64,000 nt of DNA from Streptomyces sp. AM 4-1-1 (GTDB taxonomy: Bacteria; Actinomycetota; Actinomycetes; Streptomycetales; Streptomycetaceae): the NCBI RefSeq assembly GCF_029167625.1, contig NZ_CP119145.1, forward strand, positions 3,968,001-4,032,000. The letters are read 5' to 3'. Shown here in pieces: positions 1-8,560 of the stretch (position 1 is the first letter of the stretch; every line of letters starts with the position of its first letter). The notes beneath the pieces are model-generated. The model was given only the letters and a program-made list of their open reading frames with translations. It was not told the DNA's origin and searched no databases. The position numbers and the translations under genes were made by a program.

Positions 1-581
1 CCGTCAAGCAGCCGATCACGGAGGCGATCCGCGCACGGGCACCGGGCGTGCAGGCCGTCGGCCTGAACCCGATGTTCGCGCCCTCGCTCGGTTTCCCGGG
101 ACGGCCGGTCGCGGCCGTCACGGTCAACGGCGGCCCGCGCGTCGCGGAGTTCCTGGCGCTCGTCAGGAGCTGGGGCGCCGATGTCGTACAGGTCGACGCC
201 GTCGAGCACGACCGGCTGGCCGGCGCCGCCCAGGTGCTGACGCACGCCGCCGTCCTCGGCTTCGGACTCACCCTCGCCGGACTCGGTGTGCCCGCCGCCG
301 ACCTGCGCAGGATCGCGCCACCGCCCGCGAACACCCTGCTGGCCCTGCTCGCCCGGATCGCGTCCGGGACCCCGGAGGTCTACCGGGACGTGCAGGCCGC
401 CAACCCGGAGGCGCCGCGCGTGCGCAAGGCGCTCGCCGACAACCTCCAACGGCTCGCCTCCGTCGTCGAGTCCGGCACCGAGGCCGACTTCACCGCGGTC
501 CTCACCGAACTGCGCGACTACCTGGGCGACGACCTCGCCCACCACCGGGACACCTGCGCCCGGCTCTTCTCCTCCGTATGA
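1..581 (+). CDS. PapC/TyrA-like prephenate dehydrogenase, 5' end outside the window
   Basis: The reading frame is already open at the left edge (codons counted from base 3) and ends with TGA at 579-581, so only about 192 C-terminal residues are visible. The visible part has the features of the prephenate/arogenate dehydrogenase C-terminal helical domain: GLNPMFAPSLGF near the start, then VLTHAAVLGFGLTLA with the His expected in the substrate site. The Rossmann NAD-binding half would lie to the left. Enzymes of this family oxidatively decarboxylate prephenate. The PapC subgroup instead acts on 4-amino-4-deoxyprephenate and gives 4-aminophenylpyruvate in chloramphenicol and pristinamycin pathways. 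A class II DAHP synthase downstream favours a secondary-metabolism version, but ordinary TyrA cannot be ruled out from the C-terminus alone. The stop overlaps an ATG at 578, so the next open frame may be translationally coupled. Confidence 0.7.
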   Translation, partial: VKQPITEAIRARAPGVQAVGLNPMFAPSLGFPGRPVAAVTVNGGPRVAEFLALVRSWGADVVQVDAVEHDRLAGAAQVLTHAAVLGFGLTLAGLGVPAADLRRIAPPPANTLLALLARIASGTPEVYRDVQAANPEAPRVRKALADNLQRLASVVESGTEADFTAVLTELRDYLGDDLAHHRDTCARLFSSV

Positions 582-820
582 ACCAAAGCTCTGTCCAGAA
601 CCAACGCGCTGTCCAGAACCAATGCCCTGTCCAGAACCAACGCGCTGTCCAGAACCAATGCCCTGTCCGCGACCGGTGCTCTGTTCGGAACCAACGCTCC
701 GTCCGCGCCCGGCGCTCAGTTCGCGGCCGGCGCTCCGTCCGGGCCGACCCCCTGCCAAGAACCAACGCTCCACCGACCCACCGCGGTACTCCCTCACGCG
801 TCACTCCGGAAGGTGCATCC
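582..820 (+). repeat. 18-bp tandem repeat between dehydrogenase and ligase genes
   Basis: Eight or nine copies of a degenerate 18-bp unit of the type ctgtccagaaccaacgcg run from about 589 to 745, the first four nearly identical. The whole stretch is open in frame with the downstream ligase, and an ATG at 578 overlaps the upstream TGA. It could therefore be read as a repetitive N-terminal extension (hexapeptides such as QNQRAV and QNQCPV). A good ribosome binding site, GGAAGG at 808-813, sits just before the ATG at 821, so I treat this stretch as intergenic. Confidence 0.75.
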
Positions 821-2497
821 ATGTCCACGTTCGCCCCCACTGTCCTGACGCCGCAGCAGCGGACCGATCTCGCCGCCGACACCACCGTGGGCGGCGGCAA
901 CCTGCTCCGCTCCGCGATCGCCGCCAACCCGCGGCCCGACGAGCGGTTCATCCACTCCTCCCAGCCCATCGCCACCGCCTCCGGCGAACTGCGGCAGGAC
1001 TTCAGCCTGGTGGAGTTCGACGCGCTCGCACAGGCGTGGTCGGCGTGGTACCTCGCACAGGGCGTGCAGACCCGCGACCGGGTCGCGGTCTGGATCGAGG
1101 ACTCGATCGCGTACTCCCTGCACTTCTACGCGCTCGCCCAGATCGGCGCCGTCGCCGTACTGATCAACTCCAACGCGCCGCAGGCCATCGCCGTGTCCCT
1201 GCTGCGGCAGACCACCCCGGTCGGCCTCTACGCCGACCAGGCGCGGCTGGACATCCTGGGCGACACCGCCGAGCTGAGCCCGAACTGGGTCCAGTCCCTC
1301 GAAGAGCTGCCCGCGCCGCCCGCGGCCACGCTCCCCGAGTCCTCGTACTGGAACCACCACGACGACGACCCGGTCGTGATCCTGCACTCCTCCGGCACCA
1401 CCGGCCGTCCCAAGCCGACCCTCCACACCCACAAGTCGATCATCTCGGGGCCGAAGTTCCGGCTGGTCGACCACACCGAGCAGCCCGGCGCGCTGATGAT
1501 GACCGCGCTGCCCCAGTCGCACCTGGGCTGCGTCGCGTACACCGTGTACGCGATGCTCGGCGGCACCCCGTTCGTCGCCCTGAGCGACAGCAGCGGGTCC
1601 TCCCTGGCCGCGGCCGTGCAGAAGCACCGGCCGACCGCGGTGATGTCCTTCGCGCGCGGCTACGCCGAACTCGCCAACCTCGACCTGCCCGTCGGCTCGC
1701 TCGACTCCGTCCAGGTGTGGACCTCCATCGGTGACGCCGTCCACCAGGCGCACATCACCAAGGTCCTCTCGCTGCGCAGCGAGCACCTGGAGCCGTCCGC
1801 CTTCTTCGACCGGCTGGGCACCACCGAGCTGGGCTGGGGCGTGCTGCTCAAGGTCCGCACGCTGAAGACCGAGCGCAACGACCGCTGCGCGGGCCAGGCC
1901 GTCGGGGTCGCCGAGGTCGCCATCCTGCGCCCGGACGGCAGCCACGCCGACGACAACGAGGTCGGCTTCCTCGCCGCCAAGGGCCCGGCCGTCACGCCCG
2001 GGTACTGGGCGGACTCCGACACCACCTACCGCTGCAAGCTGGCCGGTTACTGGCTGCCCGGCGACATGGCGTACCGGGACGAGACCGGCGACCACTTCCT
2101 GGTCGACCGGGTCGTGGACGCCATCAGGACCGACAAGGGCACCGGCTACTCGGTGTTCATGGAGGAGATCATGCTCAACGACGTGCCCGGCATCGGCGAC
2201 GTCGCGGTGGTGGCCGGGCGCCGCAACGGGTCCGTGCTGCCGGTCGCGGTGGTCACCGTCCCGGACGGCGTCGGCGACCCGGCGAAGCTGCTGCTGCTCG
2301 CCAACGAGGCGCTGGAGGCGGCCGGCCACCCGCAGCTCGCCGTGCTGGAGATCGCCCGGACCGAGGCGGACTTCCCCGGCGGTGTAACAGGCAAGGTACT
2401 CAAGCGCGAACTGCGTGAAAAATATGCAGACTTGGTTACCCACGTCCAGGAGGCCGACGACCGGTTCCTGGCTGCCACCGCGGAGGTCGGAGCATGA
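821..2497 (+). CDS. Adenylate-forming ligase (AMP-binding family), candidate diazotase-type ligase
   Basis: This is a 558-residue ANL-superfamily enzyme. The phosphate-binding motif [10 protein letters not shown] is at about residues 189-198, the adenosine motif [11 protein letters not shown] near 330, the hinge motif [17 protein letters not shown] near 412-428, and a C-terminal catalytic-type Lys in [12 protein letters not shown]. It should activate a carboxylate, or nitrite in special members, with ATP. The start at 821 is preceded by GGAAGG at 7-nt spacing. Its stop overlaps the next ATG (ATGA at 2494). In cremeomycin and related pathways, ligases of this superfamily (CreM, CmaA6, AvaA6 as I recall) use ATP to join nitrous acid to an aromatic amine and form a diazo group. 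The nitrous-acid-type fusion further along this cluster makes that role worth considering here. Plain acyl-CoA or aminoacyl-AMP formation is the alternative. Confidence 0.85.
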   Translation: MSTFAPTVLTPQQRTDLAADTTVGGGNLLRSAIAANPRPDERFIHSSQPIATASGELRQDFSLVEFDALAQAWSAWYLAQGVQTRDRVAVWIEDSIAYSLHFYALAQIGAVAVLINSNAPQAIAVSLLRQTTPVGLYADQARLDILGDTAELSPNWVQSLEELPAPPAATLPESSYWNHHDDDPVVILHSSGTTGRPKPTLHTHKSIISGPKFRLVDHTEQPGALMMTALPQSHLGCVAYTVYAMLGGTPFVALSDSSGSSLAAAVQKHRPTAVMSFARGYAELANLDLPVGSLDSVQVWTSIGDAVHQAHITKVLSLRSEHLEPSAFFDRLGTTELGWGVLLKVRTLKTERNDRCAGQAVGVAEVAILRPDGSHADDNEVGFLAAKGPAVTPGYWADSDTTYRCKLAGYWLPGDMAYRDETGDHFLVDRVVDAIRTDKGTGYSVFMEEIMLNDVPGIGDVAVVAGRRNGSVLPVAVVTVPDGVGDPAKLLLLANEALEAAGHPQLAVLEIARTEADFPGGVTGKVLKRELREKYADLVTHVQEADDRFLAATAEVGA

Positions 2498-3129
2498 GCA
2501 CCACCAGCACGACGAACGGACCCACCGGACGCGCCCGGGTCGACTTCTACTTCGACCCGGCCTGCCCGTTCGCCTGGATCACCTCACGCTGGATTCTGGA
2601 GGTCCAGCAGCACCGCGAACTCGACCTGCGCTTCCGCCTCATGAGCCTGTACGTGCTCAACGAGAACCGGGAGCTGCCGGACTGGTACCGCACCCTGGTC
2701 GACAACTCGCTGGCGCTGAACCGGATCTGCGCCGCCGCCGCGCAGCGGCACGGCGAGGAGGTCCTGGGCGGCCTCTACACCGAACTCGGCACCCGAATCC
2801 ACAACGGCGGCAACAAGGACTACCTCGCCGTCGCCGCCGAGGCGCTCGACGCGGTGGGCCTGCCCGCCGAACTCCTCGACGCAGCGGACTCGGAGGAGTA
2901 CGACGAGCAGCTGCGCCGCAGCCACCACGAGGGCATGGACCCGGTCGGTGAGGACGTGGGCACACCCACCATCCACATCGACGGGGTCGCCTTCTTCGGG
3001 CCCGTCCTCAACTCGATCCCCCGGGGCGAGGAGGCCGCGCGCGTTTTCGACGGCGCCCGCGCGCTCGCCAACTACCCGGACTTCTTCGAGCTGAAGAGGA
3101 CCCGGACCGGGAAGCTCAACTTCGACTGA
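2494..3129 (+). CDS. DsbA-like, Rv2466c-family mycothiol-dependent reductase homologue
   Basis: The protein has 211 residues and a thioredoxin-fold DsbA/FrnE layout: [18 protein letters not shown] at 16-33, a helical insertion, and the cis-Pro-like segment [18 protein letters not shown] near 155-172. Rv2466c-family proteins are mycothiol-dependent nitroreductases, with a CPWC-type motif in the Mycobacterium enzyme. Here only the first Cys (C24 in CPFA) is present, so it would act through a monothiol mechanism with mycothiol or glutathione-like partners. It overlaps the ligase by four bases (ATGA), so the two are probably co-translated. It is followed directly by a strong terminator. In this cluster it may reduce or detoxify a nitro, nitroso or diazo intermediate. 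That is inference, because homologues also occur as housekeeping genes in Streptomyces. Confidence 0.75.
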   Translation: MSTTSTTNGPTGRARVDFYFDPACPFAWITSRWILEVQQHRELDLRFRLMSLYVLNENRELPDWYRTLVDNSLALNRICAAAAQRHGEEVLGGLYTELGTRIHNGGNKDYLAVAAEALDAVGLPAELLDAADSEEYDEQLRRSHHEGMDPVGEDVGTPTIHIDGVAFFGPVLNSIPRGEEAARVFDGARALANYPDFFELKRTRTGKLNFD

Positions 3130-3138
3130 TCCGGGCGA

Positions 3139-3180
3139 GGCGCCCGCTCCCGGCTGTGGAAGCGGCCGGGAGCGGGCGCC
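3139..3180 (+). terminator. Rho-independent-type hairpin, perfect 16-bp stem
   Basis: GGCGCCCGCTCCCGGC at 3139-3154 and its exact reverse complement at 3165-3180 are separated by a 10-nt loop. The stem begins 10 nt after the stop codon at 3129, so it probably ends the transcript of the dehydrogenase-ligase-DsbA genes. No T-run follows, as is usual in Streptomyces. Confidence 0.85.
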
Positions 3181-3254
3181 GTGCCACAGCCGCACCGTCC
3201 ACGGGCGCCGGCCGGACGGCCGGACCAGCGAACCGACGAGGGACCAAGGAAGAC

Positions 3255-6104
3255 ATGAACACAACGCCTCCCGCCGCGGCGGCCGGAAGCTCCCCGGAAC
3301 GACCCGACGCCTTCGTGCTCACCGGCTCGTTCCTCGTGGTGTGCCGGGCGCCCCAGTACCTCGCCGAGCTGTCCCGACGAGGTCTGAAGATCCTGCTCAT
3401 CACACCGTCCGCGTGGCGCGACGAGGCACACATCGCGATGAAGGACCTGTCCCATCCGGCCTCCGCCATCCACGAAGTGGCCTTCGTGGACGGTGATGTC
3501 ACGCGCGAGAACTCCTATCTGCCGGGCGTCATATCGGCGGCCACCCGCTGGCGCCAGGAGTACCACCTCGTCGGCGCGTACGCCGTGGGCGAGACCCAGG
3601 TCGAGCCGACCGGACTGCTCGCCGACGCGCTCGACCTGCCGGGACCCGGGCTGCGCGCCACCCGGGCGTGCCGCAGCAAGCAGCTCCAGCGCTGGTACCT
3701 CCCCGAGTTCGGCCCGGTCTCGACGGTCGTCGCGGGCGACGGGCGAGACGCCATCGACATGGACTCCCTGACCTACCCGGCCGTCGTCAAGCCCACCGGC
3801 CGGCACTCCAGTTCGGGCGTGGCGACCGTCGAGGGGCCCCACGCGCTGCGGGCCCGGCTCGCCACGTACCCGCCGTACGAGACCGTGCTGATCGAGGAGA
3901 AGATCACCGGTCAGGAGTACTCGGTGGAGAGCCTGGTCCAGGGGGGCCGCACCGTCTTCGCCTCGGCCACCCGCAAGGACACCACGGACTCGCACGCGAA
4001 CACCTTCGTCGAGCTGGCCCACACCGTGCCCAACGACCGTCCGGACGCCGACGCGACGCTCCTCGACGCGAACGCGCGGATGCTGGACGCCCTGGGCTTC
4101 CGGGACGGCATCGCGCACGCCGAGTGGCGCATCGACGCGAGCGGTCGCGCCTACCTCATGGAGGTCGCCGCCCGCACGCCCGGCGACGGCCTGTGCGTCC
4201 TCTACGAACTGGCCACCGGCGTCCCGCTGGAACCCGAGATCATCAAGATCGCGCTGGGTGAGCCCGCCGCCTACCCGGCCCCGACCCGGATGACCCGCCA
4301 GGTCTACCCCGAGCACATACCCGGCGTCCTCCGGGACGTCACCCTGGACGGCTTCGACACCGAGCCCGCCTGGGTGGGCGACGGCGGACTGTGGCCGCGC
4401 GTCGAACCGGGCGCCCCCGACGACGGACCCACCCTGCGCGCCGTCCTCGTGCACAAGGACCGGGGCGCCGAACTGGGGCCGCTGCACAGCTCCGAGGACC
4501 GTGCCGTCTCCTTCTTCATCGACGCGCCGACCGTCGGGGAACTCGACGCGCTGGAGCGCCGGGTGCGCGACGCGCTGACCATCACCACCGTGCCCTCGGT
4601 ACCGGACACGGTCACCCACGTCCTGGTCGGCCACAGCCCGGTGATGCTCGGCAAGCTCGACGGACAGCTGCCCCCGGACTCGGTGCTCGTCCTGGAGGAA
4701 CCGGCCGTGATCGCCGCCCGGAACCTCCAGGGCCTCGCCGACCGGTACGCCTGCGTCGGCGCGCTGCTGCCCGCGCCGAGCCAGGACGAGGAGCACCCCG
4801 AGCGGATGGCGGAGAGCGTTCCGCGCCCGCCCGGGGTGCGCGTCGTCGTGCCCGTCGTCGAGTACGCGGTGGTGGTCGCCGCGGCCCTCGCCGAGGCGTG
4901 GGGACTGCCCGGGGCCGGACCGACGGCCGCCCGGACACTGCGCGACAAGGGCGTGCTGCGCGCCGCGCTGGCGGGCACCGAGATCGCCCAGCCCGCCTGG
5001 CGGATCGCCGGGAGCGCCGAGGACGTCGCCGGGTTCCGGGCCGCCCAGGGCGGGCGGTGCGTGCTGAAGCCGGCCAACCGGCAGGCCAGCCTGGGTGTCC
5101 AACTGCTCGGCCCGGACGACGACGTGGCCGAGGCGTGGGCGCACACCACCACCGCCGACGAACCCTCGCTGCGCGCCCCGAAGCCGCCGGGCACCGACCG
5201 CTACCTGGTGGAGCAACTGCTGACCGGTCCCGAGGTGAGCGTCGAGGCCGTGGTGCACAAGGGCGTCGTCGGCTTCACCAACATCACGGCCAAGAGCGTC
5301 CAGGACTCCCGCCACCCGGTCGAGACCGGCCACACCGTGCCCGCCGACCTGCCGGAGGGGACCGCGGACGCGCTGCGCGCGGCACTGGCCGCACTGGCCG
5401 AGGCCGTGGACTTCCGTTCCGGGGTGCTGCACTCCGAGTGGATTCTGCACGACGGCCGACCGCATCTGGTCGAGTGCGCGGGCCGCCTCCCGGGCGGCGG
5501 CATCACCGCGCTGATCGACCTCGCGTACGACACCGACATCCTGGACAACCTGCTGCACGTCCTGGAGGGCGAGGGAGCGGTCGAGGCGCTGCCCGTGCGG
5601 CAGGGCGCGGCGGTACGGTTCCTGGCGGCGGCCCCCGGCGAGGTCCGGGAGGTCACGGGCACGGCGGAGGCCCACGCGGCCGACGGGGTGCACATGGTCC
5701 ACCTCGCGGTCGAGCCGGGTGCGACCGTGCTGCCGACCACCAGTTCCTGGGAGCGGGCCGGGTTCGTCATCGCCACGGGCGCGGACGGCGCGACAGCCGG
5801 AGAGAACGCGGAGCGGGCGGCCGGACTGATCACCGTACGGACCGGGTCGGCGGGCGCCGCGTCCGAGTCCGTGCGGACCGGGCCGGAGCGCGCGGCCGTC
5901 GCGTCCGAGTCCGTGCGGGGGAGGACCGGGCCCGAGCCGGAGGCCGGGCAGGTCTCCGTACCGACCGGAGCCGAGCCGGAGGCCGGGCAGGTCTCCGTAC
6001 CGACCGGACCCACGGGCGCCGGAGCGGTCCCGGCCGGGGGCGGCTCCGGGGGCGGTGTGCCCGTCCCCGGCGGGGCTCGTGCGCGGGACGGGGTGGCCCG
6101 ATGA
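3255..6104 (+). CDS. Tandem ATP-grasp protein (two ATP-grasp domains)
   Basis: This 949-residue protein contains two complete ATP-grasp units, probably from duplication and fusion. Unit 1 has YPAVVKPTG near 174, IEEKITGQEYSVESL near 216, and HAEWRID...YLMEVAARTPGDG near 290-316. Unit 2 has CVLKPANRQASLGVQLL near 602, VEQLLTGPEVSVEAVV near 650 and LVECAGRLPGGG near 738. Both keep the Lys and Glu residues used for ATP and Mg2+ binding. ATP-grasp carboxylate-amine ligases form amide bonds through acyl phosphates, and in natural-product clusters they often make short peptides. The last 95 or so residues are a Gly/Pro/Ser-rich tail with a 39-bp repeat encoding the motif EPEAGQVSVPTG twice, at about 5936-6013. 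The start at 3255 has AAGGA at 3246-3250. The stop overlaps the next start (ATGA), which opens a long operon. Confidence 0.9.
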   Translation: MNTTPPAAAAGSSPERPDAFVLTGSFLVVCRAPQYLAELSRRGLKILLITPSAWRDEAHIAMKDLSHPASAIHEVAFVDGDVTRENSYLPGVISAATRWRQEYHLVGAYAVGETQVEPTGLLADALDLPGPGLRATRACRSKQLQRWYLPEFGPVSTVVAGDGRDAIDMDSLTYPAVVKPTGRHSSSGVATVEGPHALRARLATYPPYETVLIEEKITGQEYSVESLVQGGRTVFASATRKDTTDSHANTFVELAHTVPNDRPDADATLLDANARMLDALGFRDGIAHAEWRIDASGRAYLMEVAARTPGDGLCVLYELATGVPLEPEIIKIALGEPAAYPAPTRMTRQVYPEHIPGVLRDVTLDGFDTEPAWVGDGGLWPRVEPGAPDDGPTLRAVLVHKDRGAELGPLHSSEDRAVSFFIDAPTVGELDALERRVRDALTITTVPSVPDTVTHVLVGHSPVMLGKLDGQLPPDSVLVLEEPAVIAARNLQGLADRYACVGALLPAPSQDEEHPERMAESVPRPPGVRVVVPVVEYAVVVAAALAEAWGLPGAGPTAARTLRDKGVLRAALAGTEIAQPAWRIAGSAEDVAGFRAAQGGRCVLKPANRQASLGVQLLGPDDDVAEAWAHTTTADEPSLRAPKPPGTDRYLVEQLLTGPEVSVEAVVHKGVVGFTNITAKSVQDSRHPVETGHTVPADLPEGTADALRAALAALAEAVDFRSGVLHSEWILHDGRPHLVECAGRLPGGGITALIDLAYDTDILDNLLHVLEGEGAVEALPVRQGAAVRFLAAAPGEVREVTGTAEAHAADGVHMVHLAVEPGATVLPTTSSWERAGFVIATGADGATAGENAERAAGLITVRTGSAGAASESVRTGPERAAVASESVRGRTGPEPEAGQVSVPTGAEPEAGQVSVPTGPTGAGAVPAGGGSGGGVPVPGGARARDGVAR

Positions 6105-7348
6105 GACGGATGTCCTGGCGGGACTACCTGCCCACCACCCCGGCGGGCCGCACCTTCGCGTCGATCTCCCTGATCAACGCGGTCGGGACCGGTCTCTTCC
6201 TCGCCGCCTCCGCGGTGTTCTTCGTCCGCTCGGTCGGCCTCACCCCCGCCCAGGTGGGTGCCGGGCTGGCCGTCTCGGGCATCGTCGGCTTCCTGACGAC
6301 GGTGCCGATCGGGGCGGCGGCCGACCGCTTCGGCGCCCGCCGCACCCTGATCGTGCTCCAGCTCTGGCGGGCCTGCGGCTTCGCCGCGCTGTGTCTGGTG
6401 CACGGTCCGGTCGGCTTCACGGTCGTCTCGTCCTGTCTGGCAGCGGCGGAGGCCGCCACCCAGCCGATGACGCAGGCGGTGGCCTCCGCGACCGTGGCGG
6501 GAACCGACCGCACCCGCACCATGGCGATCATCCGTACCGTCCGCAACGCGGGCTTCTCGCTGGGCGCGCTGCTCGCGGCGCCGCTGCTGGCCGCCGACAG
6601 CCTCTGGGCGTACCGGGGCATCGTCCTCGGCACGGCCGCCGCCTTCGTCGTCTCCGCCCTGATGCTCACCCGGCTGCGGATCGACGGGGCCGACGCGGTC
6701 CAGCGCAAGGTCGGACCGCTGACGGCGCTCAGGGACTTCCGCGACTGGCGGTACCTGCTGCTGACCGGGCTCAACGGCGTGCTCAACCTGCACGTGACGA
6801 TCCTGGCCGTGGGCATCCCGCTGTGGGTGATCGGGTCCACCTCGATGCCCGCCGGGCTGCTGCCCGTCCTGGTGCTGATCAACACCCTGATGTCGATCGT
6901 GCTCCAGGTCCCCGTCTCCCGGGCGGCCGAGCGCGCGGGCGGCGCGGTCCGCGCGCTGCGCCTGGGCGGCCTCGCGATGGTCCTGTGCTGCGTCGCGCTC
7001 GCGGCGGCGGCCGGTCCCGGTTCCCCGTGGGCCGCCGCCGCGGTCCTGGTCGTCGCCTGTGTGCTGCTGACGTTCGGTGAGATGTGGCAGGCCACCGGCG
7101 GCTGGGAGCTCTCGTACGACTTCGCCCCCGAGGACCGCAAGGGCGTCTACCTCTCGGTCTTCAGCCTGGGCGGCACCGGCCAGCGCATCGTGGGCCCCGC
7201 CCTCGTCACCTCCGTGGTGATCGCCGCGGGACCGGCCGGCTGGCTCGGCCTCGCGGTCGTGTTCGGCGTGGCCGCCGTGCTGGTCACCCCCGTGACCCGG
7301 CTGCTGCGGGTCACCGCCCCCGTACCCGTGGAAGGGCTCAGCCGATGA
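6101..7348 (+). CDS. MFS transporter
   Basis: The 415-residue membrane protein has about 12 hydrophobic segments. A typical MFS loop between TM2 and TM3 reads DRFGARRTLIV near residue 85. It overlaps the ATP-grasp gene before it and the ATP-grasp gene after it by four bases each, so it belongs to the same operon. The likely role is export of the peptide product or an intermediate, or self-resistance. The substrate cannot be read from the sequence. A second, different MFS gene closes the same operon at 12781-14061. Confidence 0.88.
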   Translation: MRRMSWRDYLPTTPAGRTFASISLINAVGTGLFLAASAVFFVRSVGLTPAQVGAGLAVSGIVGFLTTVPIGAAADRFGARRTLIVLQLWRACGFAALCLVHGPVGFTVVSSCLAAAEAATQPMTQAVASATVAGTDRTRTMAIIRTVRNAGFSLGALLAAPLLAADSLWAYRGIVLGTAAAFVVSALMLTRLRIDGADAVQRKVGPLTALRDFRDWRYLLLTGLNGVLNLHVTILAVGIPLWVIGSTSMPAGLLPVLVLINTLMSIVLQVPVSRAAERAGGAVRALRLGGLAMVLCCVALAAAAGPGSPWAAAAVLVVACVLLTFGEMWQATGGWELSYDFAPEDRKGVYLSVFSLGGTGQRIVGPALVTSVVIAAGPAGWLGLAVVFGVAAVLVTPVTRLLRVTAPVPVEGLSR

Positions 7349-8547
7349 ACGACCCCAGGGAGCTGCTGCTCGTCGGCATCGGCACGATGGGCCGCCCCTA
7401 CCTCGACGCCGCCGCCCGGCTCGGCCTGCGGGTGCGGGCCGTCGAGTCGGCCGCCGTCTGGGAGAACCGCCCGGTCGATCTCGCCGAGCGCTTCTACCGG
7501 GTCGAGGGCGGCCAGGACGAGTCCTGGGCCCTCGGTGTCTCCAGGGCCGTCGCCGAGCGCGCGCCGGACGGCCTGGTCGCCTTCGCCGAACCCCATGTGC
7601 TCTCCGCCGCACTCGCGCAGGACCGGCTGGGCCTGCGCGGCCCTTCGCTCCACGCGGCGGTGATCTCCCGCAACAAGGCGTTGCAGCGCGCCACCTTCGC
7701 CGCGTACGGGGTGCCGCAGCCGGCGCATCTCCACGTCCCGTCCGTCGACCGGGCACGCGCCTGGATGCTGGAGCGGCTGCCCGTCGTCGTGAAACCGTTG
7801 ACGCTGGCCGGGAGCGAGGGAGTGGAACTGGTCCGCACCCCGGCGGAGGTGGCCGATGTCGTGGCCCGCCGCTCGGGCGAGGGCGCGGTGCTCGTCGAGG
7901 AGGCCGTCGAGGGGCCCGAGTACAGCTGGGAGGCGCTGGTCGCCGACGGTGAGGTGCTCTTCGAGAACGTCACCGCCAAGGAGACCACCGCGCCGCCGTA
8001 CTTCGTCGAGCTGTGCCACCGCGTCGGCCACGTCTTCGAGCAGCCGCTCGCGGACCGGGTGACGGCCCTGACGCGGTCGGTGCTCGACGCGATCGGGATG
8101 CGGACGGGCCTGGTCCACCTGGAGTTCAAGGTGGGGCCGCGGGGACCGGCGCTGATCGAGATCGCGGTGCGCACCCCCGGCGACTACCTGCCGGACGCGA
8201 TCGGTCTGGCGTACGGCTTCGACCTGTACGAGGCGGTGATCCGGCTCTCCCTGGGGATGCCCCTGGACGGTCCGGTGACCGGCCGTCCGGTGTCCTGGGC
8301 GGCCACCGTCTTCCCGACGGCCGCGCCCGGCACGATCAGCGCCATCTCCGGGGTGCCGGAGGTCCTGGCCCATCCGGCGGTGGTACGGGTCCGGCTGCGC
8401 AAGGGGGTCGGGGACGCCGTGCGCCCGCTGTCCTCCTCGTCCCAGCGGATGGGGCACGTCCTGGTCAACGCCTCGTCGCCGGACGAGCGCGAGGACGCTC
8501 TGGAGCACGTACGCCACACCTTGTCGATCCACGCCGAGCAGAACTGA
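7345..8547 (+). CDS. ATP-grasp ligase 2
   Basis: This is a 400-residue single-domain ATP-grasp enzyme. It begins with a Rossmann-like N-terminal lobe (LLLVGIGTMGRPYLDAA), then LPVVVKPLTLAGSEGV near 147-162, VEEAVEGPEYSWEALV near 186-201, and HLEFKVG...LIEIAVRTPGDYLPD near 259-290. The C-terminal part has the QRMGHVLV-type segment seen in PurK/BtrJ-like ligases. It probably joins a carboxylate to an amine using ATP and forms an acyl phosphate on the way. The four-base overlap with the MFS gene and the 13-bp gap to the cysteine synthase gene place it inside the operon. Its position next to the cysteine genes may mean that cysteine or a related beta-substituted alanine is a ligation substrate, but this is only inference. 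Confidence 0.88.
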   Translation: MNDPRELLLVGIGTMGRPYLDAAARLGLRVRAVESAAVWENRPVDLAERFYRVEGGQDESWALGVSRAVAERAPDGLVAFAEPHVLSAALAQDRLGLRGPSLHAAVISRNKALQRATFAAYGVPQPAHLHVPSVDRARAWMLERLPVVVKPLTLAGSEGVELVRTPAEVADVVARRSGEGAVLVEEAVEGPEYSWEALVADGEVLFENVTAKETTAPPYFVELCHRVGHVFEQPLADRVTALTRSVLDAIGMRTGLVHLEFKVGPRGPALIEIAVRTPGDYLPDAIGLAYGFDLYEAVIRLSLGMPLDGPVTGRPVSWAATVFPTAAPGTISAISGVPEVLAHPAVVRVRLRKGVGDAVRPLSSSSQRMGHVLVNASSPDEREDALEHVRHTLSIHAEQN

Positions 8548-8560
8548 CCCGGAGGTACCC

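Noticed and set aside
582..820. A CRISPR array at the 18-bp repeats (also checked at 23749-23838 and 27714-27872)
   Set aside because: The repeats are directly abutting and degenerate with no unique spacers, and there are no cas genes.
821..2497. Calling the AMP ligase an NRPS module
   Set aside because: There is no carrier or condensation domain in frame; it is a stand-alone ligase.
3072..5702. An 876-codon minus-strand ORF over the tandem ATP-grasp gene
   Set aside because: It has no recognisable motif and is antisense to a clearly conserved protein with standard codon bias.
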